Below the pieces are notes generated by a model. It worked only from the letters and a program-made list of their open reading frames with translations. It had not been told where the DNA came from and did not search any database. From contig JAFWZN010000101.1 of the NCBI GenBank assembly GCA_017522345.1, forward strand, positions 1-38,041: DNA of 38,041 nt, in the 5' to 3' direction. The position numbers and the translations under genes are program-made. Each line of letters begins with the position of its first letter. The first letter of the stretch is position 1. The DNA comes from Clostridia bacterium. GTDB lineage: Bacteria; Bacillota; Clostridia; Christensenellales; Aristaeellaceae. Positions 1 through 7,888 of this stretch are shown piece by piece.

Positions 1-102
1 CGACGCTGGCGATGCCTTTTCCGCCATCTGCTGCTCGCAAAAATCTCGATTTACCTCCAGTAAACCTTCGATTTTTGCAATTGCATCTGACGAAAAATTC
101 AT
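1..102 (-). CDS. 5' end of an unidentified gene, cut by the window edge
   Basis: Only the first 34 codons are inside the window, starting ATG at 100-102 on the minus strand and running off the left edge. The peptide starts MNFSSDAIAKIEGLLEVNRD and continues FCEQQMAEKASPAS; it has the look of an amphipathic N-terminal helix. A GAGGTGG ribosome-site-like motif lies at 114-120, 11 nt upstream. An alternative ATG at 107-109 is in another frame and gives a poorer protein. The gene follows tmcAL by under 60 bp in the same direction, so it may share its transcript. The N-terminus faintly recalls the first helix of Bacillota beta-carbonic anhydrases, but this is too weak to assign. The whole stretch is repeated at 30172-30310. 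Confidence 0.35.
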   Translation of the reverse strand, partial: MNFSSDAIAKIEGLLEVNRDFCEQQMAEKASPAS

Positions 103-139
103 TCGCCATCGTACCACCTCATTAAATCATCGTTTACTT
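1..139. repeat. Copy 1 of a 139-bp direct repeat (other copy 30172-30310)
   Basis: Positions 1-139 match 30172-30310 base for base except position 118 (C here, T at 30289). The repeat covers a ribosome site, a start codon and the first 34 codons of an unknown minus-strand gene. It may extend left beyond the window. The single difference changes the minus-strand motif GAGGTGG to GAAGTGG. Confidence 0.95.
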
Positions 140-158
140 GATGGGAAGCCCTTTGGCT

Positions 159-1325
159 TTAGAGCACGATGAACTTTTCCGTAAGGTCCCGCCCGGCTTT
201 TCGGTATTTTTCGCCTTCCGCCGACAAGCCCCAAAGATCGGTTGCCCGCATTTCAGTCAAAAATGCCGGGTGATTTCGAATTTGGTCGGGGCTTGAAACG
301 ATGGCGCGTCCGCTTCTTATGTCGATCTCCTTTATCAAGGCTGCGCTTTCTTTTCTAAAGCCGAGAAGCCTAAGATACGGCGCTTCTTCGGGCGCGTTTT
401 TCTGTAGTTTCAAAACGGCTGCCGCCAGCACGCGCGAAATGCGGGCGCGGGTATAGCGCTTGCATTTGACGCTTTCAATAAGGGCTTCGAGGCTTGCCGC
501 TGTCTGCGCCTTTTGAAAAATTCTGTCGGACAGGCCTTCGCCCGCGTCGGGGAGATTGGCGCGCTCTTCCATAGACAAATTCCTTATAATATGAAGAAAT
601 ACCTCGTCCAGACGGCGTTTTTTTGATACGCCGCCGTCAAGCGCGTTTTTAAAAATGTCACGAACCTCTTTAGGCATGCAATTTATCGCCCAGTCGGCGT
701 TTCCGTTTTGAACGGACATGCGGATTTCCGACGCGCTTAACCCCTTGTCTTCCCTTTCGGCATGGTAGGGAGCGCTTCTTTTTATGACGCACACGTCCAT
801 ATTCGACGAAAGCGTTTTTATGGACGAGAGGTATTCAAGCGCGAGGGAGAGATTCGGCATGTTTTCAAGCCCGGGGCATGCGTCCTTAAGCGCTTCGCCC
901 CTTGCGCGGGCCAGCGTTTTTCCCATCGACAGGCCTTCGCGGATTTTTTCCTTGATTTCGTCGGATTCGTTAGACAGAAAAGAGAAAACTCTGAAAAGCT
1001 CGTCCCTGTCGCCCGATTCCGTCCCGAAGGAAATGATATCGCAGCCGATTTTGTCTAAAACGCTCACGCCGCCGCGGGCAAACCATTCGGCGGGGCGGAC
1101 GGCGCATTCTGCCGGCAGCTCAAACACCGCGTCGCAGCCGCCCAGAAGCGCCGCCTTCACGCGGTCGAACTTGTCCATAAAGGCGGGCTCGCCTCTTTGA
1201 GTGAACGCGCCGGACATGCATGCGACGACGTAGTCGCAGCCCGTGATTTTTCTTGTTTCTTCTATGTGGAACTTGTGTCCCGCGTGAAACGGGTTGTATT
1301 CCGAAACGACGCCGCAAATTTTCAT
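159..1325 (-). CDS. tmcAL: tRNA(Met) cytidine acetate ligase TmcAL
   Basis: 388 residues, the usual length of the family formerly called YlbM/DUF795. The enzyme activates acetate with ATP and acetylates the wobble cytidine of elongator tRNA-Met (ac4C34) in the cytoplasm. The N-terminus carries the nucleotidyltransferase signature EYNPFHAGH (residues 9-17, HxGH type), followed by the SGAFTQRGEPAF segment typical of the family and a C-terminal helical tRNA-binding part. The ATG start follows AAGGAG about 8 nt upstream. It is transcribed away from tdk. Function is known from Bacillus subtilis TmcAL; here it is inferred from sequence. Confidence 0.9.
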   Translation of the reverse strand: MKICGVVSEYNPFHAGHKFHIEETRKITGCDYVVACMSGAFTQRGEPAFMDKFDRVKAALLGGCDAVFELPAECAVRPAEWFARGGVSVLDKIGCDIISFGTESGDRDELFRVFSFLSNESDEIKEKIREGLSMGKTLARARGEALKDACPGLENMPNLSLALEYLSSIKTLSSNMDVCVIKRSAPYHAEREDKGLSASEIRMSVQNGNADWAINCMPKEVRDIFKNALDGGVSKKRRLDEVFLHIIRNLSMEERANLPDAGEGLSDRIFQKAQTAASLEALIESVKCKRYTRARISRVLAAAVLKLQKNAPEEAPYLRLLGFRKESAALIKEIDIRSGRAIVSSPDQIRNHPAFLTEMRATDLWGLSAEGEKYRKAGRDLTEKFIVL

Positions 1326-1347
1326 TCTTTCAGGCTCCTTTTCATCA

Positions 1348-1376
1348 ATTTTATACGGAAATCGGGAAATTGTAAA
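1348..1376 (-). promoter_or_regulatory. Candidate promoter for tmcAL
   Basis: On the minus strand TTTACA (1371-1376) is separated by 17 bp from TAAAAT (1348-1353), 22 bp before the tmcAL start. Match is moderate. Confidence 0.45.
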
Positions 1377-1445
1377 GTATGGAAGGAAAATTCTTATCGC
1401 GTGTAGAATAATACTTTCAAATAACCGGCAAGGAGTTTGTTTTTT

Positions 1446-1997
1446 ATGGCAAAGCTTTATTTCCGATACGGCGCGATGGGCTCTTCCAAGACCGCAAACG
1501 CCATTATGGTTCAGTATAATTATATGGAACGCGGACAGAAGGCGCTGATGCTGAAGCCGAGGCTTGATACGCGAGACGGCGAACGCGTCGTCGGCTCCCG
1601 TTCCGGCCTCAAGGCGGAATGTTCTTTTGTGGAGGAGCTTGACGAAATTGACGTGAAGGACTATGATTGTATCATCGTGGACGAGGCGCAGTTTTTGAAA
1701 AAGCAGCAGGTTGAAAAGCTTGTGTGGATTGCGGATGAAATGAATGTGCCCGTGATTTGTTATGGGCTTCGCGCGGATTTTCAGGGCAATCTGTTTGAGG
1801 GCAGCATGTGGCTGATGGCCTGGGCCGACGCGATTGAAGAAATCAAAACCGTCTGCTGGTGCGGACGCAAGGCCACCATGAACGCCCGAATTTCAAACGG
1901 ACGCGTGGTCAAAAAGGGCGAGCAGATTATGCTGGGCGGAAACGAAAGCTATGTCGCGCTGTGCCGCCGCCATTGGGCAAATGGGGAATTGAATTAA
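1446..1997 (+). CDS. tdk: Thymidine kinase (type II)
   Basis: 183 residues. Phosphorylates thymidine to dTMP with ATP in the nucleotide salvage pathway. The P-loop is residues 9-16 (GAMGSSKT), the catalytic glutamate is E80 in IIVDEAQFL, and the zinc-binding lasso uses C137 and C139 (CWCG, a CxC spacing) with C173 and H176. The ATG at 1446 is preferred because AAGGAG at 1430-1435 sits 10 nt upstream; an upstream TTG at 1437 would leave no room for the ribosome site. It is first of four plus-strand genes with gaps of 37, 18 and 53 nt, which may be cotranscribed. Confidence 0.95.
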   Translation: MAKLYFRYGAMGSSKTANAIMVQYNYMERGQKALMLKPRLDTRDGERVVGSRSGLKAECSFVEELDEIDVKDYDCIIVDEAQFLKKQQVEKLVWIADEMNVPVICYGLRADFQGNLFEGSMWLMAWADAIEEIKTVCWCGRKATMNARISNGRVVKKGEQIMLGGNESYVALCRRHWANGELN

Positions 1998-2034
1998 CGA
2001 AAAGATTTTGCATAGAATTGAGGAGGAATGCAGT

Positions 2035-3063
2035 ATGGAAAAGAGATTTGAAGAATTCATCAAGCAGGTAGAAAAATACGTGGAAGATAAATTTGTTCCC
2101 GGCGCAGTCGTCGCCATCGGAAAGGGCGATGAGATTTACGATCTCAAGGCGTACGGAAACGCGATCATCACGCCCGTTGTCGAGCCCATGACCGAGGACA
2201 CATTGTTTGACATTGCGTCCCTTTCCAAATTGACCGGCGTATGGGCGCCGATGGTTCTCATTCTTCAGGAGGGCAAGGTGTCTCTCGATACGCCCCTGCC
2301 CGTCGCCATTGGAAAGAAAGTGCATCCCGAGCTTGAAAAGGTTACGGTCTATAATCTTCTGACTCACACTGCCGGCCTTGTTCCCTTTATGGATACCGAT
2401 CAGTTCGGCCCGACCCGCGAGGAGAGAATCAACGGTCTTTTGAATACGCCGCCGGTGAAGCCCTTAAACAGCGAAGTGGTATATTCCGACCTTAGCTTCA
2501 TCTTCTTAGGCGAAATCATCGCCTATCAGACCGGAAAGCCGCTTGAAGTGTTTGCTGCCGAGGTGTGGCGCAAGCTGGGCATGAAGGACACCTGCTTTAA
2601 CCCCGCGCCCGGCTCCTACTGCGCGGCGACCGAAATCAGAGTTGGAGAAACGCTGCCCGTTCGCGGAAGCGTGCACGACGAAAGAGCCTGCCAGCTGGGC
2701 GGCGTAGCGGGTCACGCAGGCGTGTTCTCCACCGCCCGCGACCTGTGCAAATTCTGCGCGGCGTTTTTGCCCCCGACGCCGAACGCGATGTTCGATCAGG
2801 CATGGGTCAAAAAGTCCTTCACCAATCAGACTGCGCACCTTGGTTCCACCCGCGGTCTTGGCTGGATTGCCTATCACGAGAAGGAGGGCGGAAACATCGT
2901 CGGACACACCGGCTTTACGGGAACCTCTCTTTGGCTCGACAGCGAAACCGGCGTTTACGTCGTGCTGCTCACGAACCGCGTGCATCCCTCCCGTAAAAAC
3001 GAAGCGCCCTATGCGCTCAGAAAACAGGGCTTTGAAACTGTTTACGGCGTGCCCTATCCGTAA
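2035..3063 (+). CDS. Beta-lactamase-fold (class C-like) serine hydrolase, cytosolic
   Basis: 342 residues with the penicillin-binding-protein/AmpC fold. Motif 1 SxxK is S62-L-S-K65, motif 2 is Y150-S-D152, and motif 3 is HTG at 291-293 in place of KTG, the pattern of esterase/peptidase-like relatives (YbbE, EstB) rather than true beta-lactamases. No signal peptide or membrane segment is visible, so it probably acts in the cytoplasm. The ATG at 2035 is 8 nt after AGGAGG (2021-2026); an in-frame TTG at 2008 is upstream of that site and is rejected. Placed between tdk and a NahK-like sugar kinase, it could process a cell-wall or sugar-derived ester or amide during recycling, but the substrate cannot be read from sequence. 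Confidence 0.85.
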   Translation: MEKRFEEFIKQVEKYVEDKFVPGAVVAIGKGDEIYDLKAYGNAIITPVVEPMTEDTLFDIASLSKLTGVWAPMVLILQEGKVSLDTPLPVAIGKKVHPELEKVTVYNLLTHTAGLVPFMDTDQFGPTREERINGLLNTPPVKPLNSEVVYSDLSFIFLGEIIAYQTGKPLEVFAAEVWRKLGMKDTCFNPAPGSYCAATEIRVGETLPVRGSVHDERACQLGGVAGHAGVFSTARDLCKFCAAFLPPTPNAMFDQAWVKKSFTNQTAHLGSTRGLGWIAYHEKEGGNIVGHTGFTGTSLWLDSETGVYVVLLTNRVHPSRKNEAPYALRKQGFETVYGVPYP

Positions 3064-3081
3064 AAAAGGAGGCTTTTTTCC

Positions 3082-4185
3082 TTGCTGTATAACCGCATAA
3101 AGGGGATTCTGCCCCAGTTTCCTTTTGAAGGAAAATACGTTTCCGCGACGGAGATGACCTCCGGAAACATCAATAACACCTATCATCTCACCTATAAATC
3201 CGGCGATACAATCCACCATTATACGCTTCAGCACATTAATCCCTATGTTTTTAAACAGCCCGAAAAGGTGATGGAAAACATCAATAATGTCACGGAGCAT
3301 TTGAAAAAAACCCTCGAAAATCAGGGGCTTGATCCTGCGCGGCGCGTGCTTCAGATGATCAAAACCAAAAATGGCGAGATCATGTATAAGGATCAGGAGG
3401 GCTTTTACTGGAGAGCGTATTACTTCATCGACAACGCCACGCCCTATGACAGCGTCGAAAAGCCCGAGCATTTTTATGAGGTAGGCCGCATTTTCGGCGA
3501 GTTTCAGAAGCTTTTGTGCGATTATCCCGTTGAAAATCTTCACGAAACCATCCCGGATTTCCACAATACCATTCGCCGCTTTTACACGTTTGTTGCTGCG
3601 GTAGCCGAGGATAAGGCGGGGCGAGTGGAAGAGGTTGAGGATGAAATCGAGTTTTTCTTCGACCGCCGCCGCATGATGGGTGAAATTGTCAAGAAGATCA
3701 AAAAGGGCGAGATTATGCGCCGCGTAACGCATAACGACACCAAGATCAATAACGTTTTGATTGACGACGCGACCGACAAGGCCATCTGCGTGATCGATCT
3801 TGACACCGTTATGCCGGGCTCCGCCCTGTATGATTTCGGCGACGCCATCCGCTTCGGCGCCTCTACCGCCAAAGAGGACGAGGAGGATCTTGATAAGATC
3901 AGCCTCGACATGAACCTGTTTAAGCTGTTCACGGCAGGCTTTTTGAGCGAAGTCAGGGGCTTTATCCCCGATCATGAAATTCGTCTTTTGCCCTTGGGCG
4001 TTAAGGTCATCACCTGTGAATTGGCGATGCGCTTTTTGACCGACTATATCGACGGCGATTTGTATTTTAAGGTTCGTTCGCCCGATCACAACTTGATCCG
4101 CGCCCGCGCGCAGATGAAGCTTCTGACGGACATTGAGAAAAAGTCGGAGGAAATGGAAAAGGTGATTGAGGAGCTTTTGAAATAG
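3082..4185 (+). CDS. NahK-like N-acetylhexosamine kinase (APH-fold phosphotransferase)
   Basis: 367 residues. Resembles Bifidobacterium N-acetylhexosamine 1-kinase (NahK/LnpB), which phosphorylates GlcNAc or GalNAc at C1 for entry to UDP-sugar pathways. Matching segments include GNINNTYH near residue 29, the catalytic loop VTHNDTKINNVLID (residues 215-228, D219 as base), the metal site IDLDT (238-242) and the DFGDAIRFGAS block (251-261). The start is TTG at 3082, chosen because AAAGGAGG (3065-3072) is 9 nt upstream and the next methionine (residue 25) would remove the fold's first strand. It lies 18 nt after the serine hydrolase. No lacto-N-biose phosphorylase is in view, so the bifidobacterial pathway is not implied; the real sugar may be a peptidoglycan amino sugar. 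Confidence 0.8.
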   Translation: MLYNRIKGILPQFPFEGKYVSATEMTSGNINNTYHLTYKSGDTIHHYTLQHINPYVFKQPEKVMENINNVTEHLKKTLENQGLDPARRVLQMIKTKNGEIMYKDQEGFYWRAYYFIDNATPYDSVEKPEHFYEVGRIFGEFQKLLCDYPVENLHETIPDFHNTIRRFYTFVAAVAEDKAGRVEEVEDEIEFFFDRRRMMGEIVKKIKKGEIMRRVTHNDTKINNVLIDDATDKAICVIDLDTVMPGSALYDFGDAIRFGASTAKEDEEDLDKISLDMNLFKLFTAGFLSEVRGFIPDHEIRLLPLGVKVITCELAMRFLTDYIDGDLYFKVRSPDHNLIRARAQMKLLTDIEKKSEEMEKVIEELLK

Positions 4186-4238
4186 GGAGAACCTTTTCAC
4201 GCTTTCAGGCGTAGAATGCATCCGAAGGGGTGTGTTCT

Positions 4239-5048
4239 ATGCCTGTTTTTGTTTCAAAATTCGGCGGAACTTCGCTGTCCACCGGCGAAAGATTTCTGAA
4301 TGCTTGGGATATTGTTTCATCCGATCCGAACAGACGCTTTGTCGTCGTGTCCGCGCCGGGAAAGCGCTTTAGGAGCGATGAAAAGATCACGGATTTGCTT
4401 ATGGAATGCGCGGAAAGCCAAAAACGAGCGGCATTTGAGGAAATCCGATCGAGATTTTTGCATATCGCTTCCATTGCGGGCGTTTTCATACGGGAGGAGC
4501 TGGATGCGTGCGAGGAAGAGATCTTTTCGCTTTCGTCAAAAGCGCACGCCGCGTCCAGAGGCGAATTTCTGAGCGCGAAAATCTTTGCCAAGCTGAGCGG
4601 GTTTTCATTTCTGGACGCAAAGGACGCCGTTTTCTTTAAGGACGGCAAAATTGACGAAGAGAAAACCGGAAGCGCGATTTTAAAAGTATTTCAAAGGGAA
4701 AGCAAAATCGTCATGCCCGGCTTTTACGGCGCGGACGAAAAGGGAAGCATCGTTCTTTTCCCGCGCGGGGGAAGCGATACCTCGGGGGCGATCGCAGCCT
4801 GCGCCATCCGGGCTGACATGTATGAAAACTGGACGGATGTGGACGGCGTTTTTGATAAAGACCCGAATTTTCATACAGATGCAAAGCCGCTTTCCTTTCT
4901 TACCTATGATGAAACCGAGCGCATTTTGGATAAAGGCGCGGCGGTTCTGCACCCGGAGGCGCTTTTTTGGGCGCGGAAAAATAAAATACCCATTCACGTC
5001 AGAAATACGTTTCACCCGCATTTGTCAGGCACAAAAATCGGTCAATGA
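4239..5048 (+). CDS. Aspartate kinase, catalytic domain only
   Basis: 269 residues of amino-acid-kinase fold. Aspartate kinases phosphorylate aspartate as the first step to lysine, threonine and methionine. Visible family motifs are KFGGTS (7-12), E109 in SRGEFLSA, the RGGSDTSGA nucleotide/substrate loop (176-184) and WTDVDGVFDKDP (198-209). Normal enzymes are 400-460 residues with two C-terminal ACT domains for feedback control; this one stops at SGTKIGQ, where the ACT region would begin, with a normal stop codon and no visible ACT-like coding sequence downstream. The ATG at 4239 follows GAAGGGG by 8 nt. It is last in the tdk gene run. It may be an unregulated isozyme, a subunit partnered with separate ACT proteins, or a related kinase with another substrate. 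Confidence 0.75.
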   Translation: MPVFVSKFGGTSLSTGERFLNAWDIVSSDPNRRFVVVSAPGKRFRSDEKITDLLMECAESQKRAAFEEIRSRFLHIASIAGVFIREELDACEEEIFSLSSKAHAASRGEFLSAKIFAKLSGFSFLDAKDAVFFKDGKIDEEKTGSAILKVFQRESKIVMPGFYGADEKGSIVLFPRGGSDTSGAIAACAIRADMYENWTDVDGVFDKDPNFHTDAKPLSFLTYDETERILDKGAAVLHPEALFWARKNKIPIHVRNTFHPHLSGTKIGQ

Positions 5049-5131
5049 TGGGCCAAAATACGTTTCAGTATAATAATTGTGTTAAAGAATCCACGGTCTT
5101 GTTTTATTTAGGTTTATTTTCTCAAATTTGC

Positions 5132-5160
5132 TTGCTTTTTTTATAGAAATTGCCTATCAT
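5132..5160 (+). promoter_or_regulatory. Candidate promoter for the flavodoxin-like gene
   Basis: TTGCTT (5132-5137), 17-bp spacer, TATCAT (5155-5160), 42 bp upstream of the next start codon. Confidence 0.5.
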
Positions 5161-5202
5161 AAAGGAACAGACTGCTATCTACGCAACTAAGAGGAGCACA
5201 AC

Positions 5203-5625
5203 ATGAATATTAAAGTATATTATGTCAGCCCCAAGGGCTGCGCCGAAGCCATTGCGGACGCGATCGCCCGCGAGGTAAAGTGCACGAAGGAAGCGCTCAT
5301 GCCTGCCTATCCCCCGGAGAACGTTCAGATGATGTTCATCGGCTGCGAGGGCAGCAAGGCCGACAAGGTGACGATGGAGTTTTTAAATTCCTTAAACACC
5401 AATCGTGTGAGAAACGCCGCCCTGTACTCCTGCAATGCCAAGCGCGATAACGCTGCCATCGAGCAGATGCGGGAGGTTTTGACTGCCCGCGGAATCAACG
5501 TATTAAAAGGCTCCGTCGCTTTCCCCGGCAAGTCCTTGTTCGGCGGCAAGCGCCCCGGCGCGGAGGACCTCGAAAATGCCAGAAACTACGCCAAGGAATG
5601 CATTGAAGCGATTCTGAAAAAGTAA
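5203..5625 (+). CDS. Flavodoxin-like fold protein
   Basis: 140 residues. The order beta strand (NIKVYYVSPKG), helix, strand (VQMMFIGCEGSK), helix and strand (RNAALYSCNAKR) is that of flavodoxin-family domains, which bind FMN and shuttle electrons. The phosphate-binding loop normally rich in Thr/Ser (T/SxTGxT) is replaced by SPKGCA, so FMN binding is uncertain. The ATG follows AAGAGGAG by 8 nt. It is a single-gene transcript between its own promoter and a terminator. No redox partner gene is adjacent, so the role is unknown. Confidence 0.6.
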   Translation: MNIKVYYVSPKGCAEAIADAIAREVKCTKEALMPAYPPENVQMMFIGCEGSKADKVTMEFLNSLNTNRVRNAALYSCNAKRDNAAIEQMREVLTARGINVLKGSVAFPGKSLFGGKRPGAEDLENARNYAKECIEAILKK

Positions 5626-5640
5626 ATTTGAATAAGAAAA

Positions 5641-5677
5641 GATTGCTGCAAATGAAATTTTGCGGCAATCTTTTTTT
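5641..5677. terminator. Bidirectional Rho-independent terminator
   Basis: Stem GATTGC-TGCAAA pairs with TTTTGCGGCAATC around a short loop, followed by seven T on the plus strand and by TTTTCTT on the minus strand. It ends the flavodoxin-like gene and can also end the convergent his operon. Confidence 0.85.
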
Positions 5678-5754
5678 GTGGAGAAGGGATGCATCTACGA
5701 TAAAAGCGACATTCTCTGGCTTCGTCGTTTTTTATGCCTTTTGCGGTGTTTAGA

Positions 5755-6402
5755 CTATTTCATTTTCTCCTGCTTGACCTTTTTGTCAATCACGTGCCTG
5801 CCCTTTAATTCCTCGCGGATGTCGCCGGGCGTGATTCCCATTTCGACCATTAAGACCATTACATGATAGGCGAGATCGGCGATTTCATAAACCGTTTCCT
5901 CGCGGCTGTTTTTCGCGCCAACGATGACCTCCGTTGTCTCTTCGCCCACCTTTTTGAGGATTTTGTCAAGGCCCTTCTGAAAAAGATAGGTGGTGTAGGA
6001 GCCCTCGGGCAGATTTTCTTTGCGGGAGAGCAGAAGCTCGTAAAGGCCGTCCATCGTGAATTCGTCGTCGCCCTTTTCAGGCTCGACCAAGGCGTTGAAA
6101 AAGCAGCTGATTGCGCCGGTATGGCAGGCCGGACCGTCGGGATCAACCTTCAAAACGAGCGCGTCCATATCGCAGTCGGCGGTGATGGAATCCACATGCA
6201 GGAAGTTTTTGCTGGTTTCGCCCTTGAGCCAAAGGGTTTTGCGGGAGCGGGAATAAAAGCAGGCGAGCTTTTTTTCAAGGGTGATTTCAAGGCTTTCCCT
6301 GTTCATATAGGCAAGCACCAGCACCTCGCCCGTCTGCCTGTCCTGACAAATGGCGGGAATCAGGCCGTTTTCATCAAATTTAAGCGCGTTTACGTCGATC
6401 AT
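5755..6402 (-). CDS. hisIE: Bifunctional phosphoribosyl-AMP cyclohydrolase / phosphoribosyl-ATP pyrophosphohydrolase
   Basis: 215 residues, a HisI-HisE fusion carrying out steps 2 and 3 of histidine synthesis in the cytoplasm. The N-terminal HisI domain (about 1-110) has the YSRSRKTLWLKGETS block and the zinc/magnesium-binding ADCDMDAL and ACHTG segments. The C-terminal HisE domain (about 117-205) has the MazG-like motif KKVGEETTEVIVGAKN and EIADLAYHVMVLM. It is the last gene of the operon and its start overlaps the hisF stop by 4 nt, indicating coupled translation. Confidence 0.95.
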   Translation of the reverse strand: MIDVNALKFDENGLIPAICQDRQTGEVLVLAYMNRESLEITLEKKLACFYSRSRKTLWLKGETSKNFLHVDSITADCDMDALVLKVDPDGPACHTGAISCFFNALVEPEKGDDEFTMDGLYELLLSRKENLPEGSYTTYLFQKGLDKILKKVGEETTEVIVGAKNSREETVYEIADLAYHVMVLMVEMGITPGDIREELKGRHVIDKKVKQEKMK

Positions 6403-7166
6403 TTCTGTATCCTCCTCACGGGAATGCCCGATGCGTTCAAATATTCCTTAAGCTCATGAATGGAAACTTCCTTGGAATGGAAGATGCTGGCGGCAAGCCC
6501 CGCGTCTGCGCCGGGCGCGTTTTTGAAAAGATCATAAAAATGAGAAATATTTCCTGCGCCGCCGCTGGCGACGACCGGGATAGTCACCTTTTCGCACACG
6601 GCGTTCAGCATTTCAATGTCGAATCCGCCTCTCACGCCGTCTGCGTCCATGCTGTTAAGTACAATTTCACCCGCGCCCAGCTCCTGTCCTCTTTGCGCCC
6701 ATTCGACGGCGTTTATGTCCGTTTGATCGCGTCCGCCGCGTCCGAAGACGGTAAAAACGCCGTTTACCCTTTTAACGTCCATCGACAGAACCACGCACTG
6801 ATCGCCGTAGCGGCGGGCGGCCTCCCTGATGAGAAGGGGATTTTTAATGGCGGAGGAATTGACGCTCACCTTGTCCGCGCCGTTTTTTAGTACGCGATCA
6901 AAATCGTCAAGGCTCGATATGCCGCCGCCGACGGTTAAGGGGATAAACACTTTTTCCGCCACGCGCTTCATGACGTCGGTAAATAGCCCTCTTTGCTCTG
7001 CGGAGGCGGTGATATCGTAAAACACCAATTCGTCCGCGCCGGCCTCGTTGTAGTATTCGGCGAGCCGTACCGGGTCGTCAATGTCTCTGAGCCCTTCAAA
7101 ATTTACGCCCTTCACCACGCGGCCTGCGTGAACGTCAAGGCAAGGAATGATTCTTTTTGCTAACAT
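6399..7166 (-). CDS. hisF: Imidazole glycerol phosphate synthase subunit HisF
   Basis: 255 residues, a full-length TIM barrel. HisF uses ammonia from HisH to convert PRFAR to imidazole glycerol phosphate and AICAR. The catalytic aspartates are in IPCLDVHAGRVVKG (D11) and in the SMDADGVRGGFD segment; two phosphate-binding loops (GGISS and SGGAGN) are present. Its start overlaps the hisA stop by 7 nt, and its stop overlaps hisIE by 4 nt. Confidence 0.97.
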   Translation of the reverse strand: MLAKRIIPCLDVHAGRVVKGVNFEGLRDIDDPVRLAEYYNEAGADELVFYDITASAEQRGLFTDVMKRVAEKVFIPLTVGGGISSLDDFDRVLKNGADKVSVNSSAIKNPLLIREAARRYGDQCVVLSMDVKRVNGVFTVFGRGGRDQTDINAVEWAQRGQELGAGEIVLNSMDADGVRGGFDIEMLNAVCEKVTIPVVASGGAGNISHFYDLFKNAPGADAGLAASIFHSKEVSIHELKEYLNASGIPVRRIQK

Positions 7167-7888
7167 ATGCCCTCCGAAAGCGCAGAAAGCGCCTGCTTAA
7201 GGTTGATAGCCCCGGTATACAGCGCTTTTCCAAGGATTGCGCCGTATACGCCCATTTTGTTGAGCGTGATGATTTCGTCGTACCGGCAGATGCCGCCGGA
7301 GGCTACGACGTCGAGGCCCTCGATGGTTTTTAAGCGTTTGTACGCCTCTATGTTCGTGCCTTGCATCGCGCCGTCGCGGGAGATGTCGGTGTAAATAACG
7401 CCCTTAACGCCCAGATCGCGCACGGCCTTTAAAAATTCAAACGCGTCCACATCGCTTACGTCCAGCCAGCCGCGCGTTGCGACCATGCCGTTTTTCGCGT
7501 CCACGCCGACAGCGATTCTGTCTTTATAGGTCTGCGCCATTTTGGAGAGGAAATCGATGTTTTCAAGCGCAGCCGTTCCCAAAATCACGCGGAACGCGCC
7601 CATATCCAGGTATTTTTTTATGTCGTCCTCCGTGCGGACGCCGCCGCCGACCTCCGTTTTCATGCCGGAAAAACGGATCATTTCGCCGATTTCCTTGTCG
7701 TTTACGGGTTTTCCGGCCTTTGCGCCGTCCAGATCCACCGCGTGCAGAAATTCACCGCCTTCGTCAAAAAAGCGCTTCGCCGCGTCCAGCGGACGGTTGG
7801 CATACACCGTTTCCCTGTTATAGTCGCCCTGATAGAGCCTGACGGCCTTTCCGCCCAAAACGTCTACCGCAGGAAAAAGCTTAAGCAT
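7160..7888 (-). CDS. hisA: ProFAR isomerase HisA
   Basis: 242 residues, TIM barrel. Converts ProFAR to PRFAR by an Amadori rearrangement. The catalytic aspartate D8 is in FPAVDVLGGKAVRLYQGDY and the second acid is D130 region TDISRDGAMQGTN. The sequence is the usual length and ends with the ALYTGAINLKQAL block found in HisA. It overlaps hisH by 8 nt and hisF by 7 nt. Confidence 0.96.
   Translation of the reverse strand: MLKLFPAVDVLGGKAVRLYQGDYNRETVYANRPLDAAKRFFDEGGEFLHAVDLDGAKAGKPVNDKEIGEMIRFSGMKTEVGGGVRTEDDIKKYLDMGAFRVILGTAALENIDFLSKMAQTYKDRIAVGVDAKNGMVATRGWLDVSDVDAFEFLKAVRDLGVKGVIYTDISRDGAMQGTNIEAYKRLKTIEGLDVVASGGICRYDEIITLNKMGVYGAILGKALYTGAINLKQALSALSEGIC

Noticed and set aside
1..139. 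The 139-bp repeat as an insertion sequence or attachment site
   Set aside because: No terminal inverted repeats, transposase, integrase or target duplication is visible; it contains a gene start instead.
2506..4221. Long open minus-strand frame of 571 codons opposite the serine hydrolase and NahK-like genes
   Set aside because: It mirrors two real genes with conserved motifs, has no ribosome site or promoter, and its composition is that of an antisense shadow.
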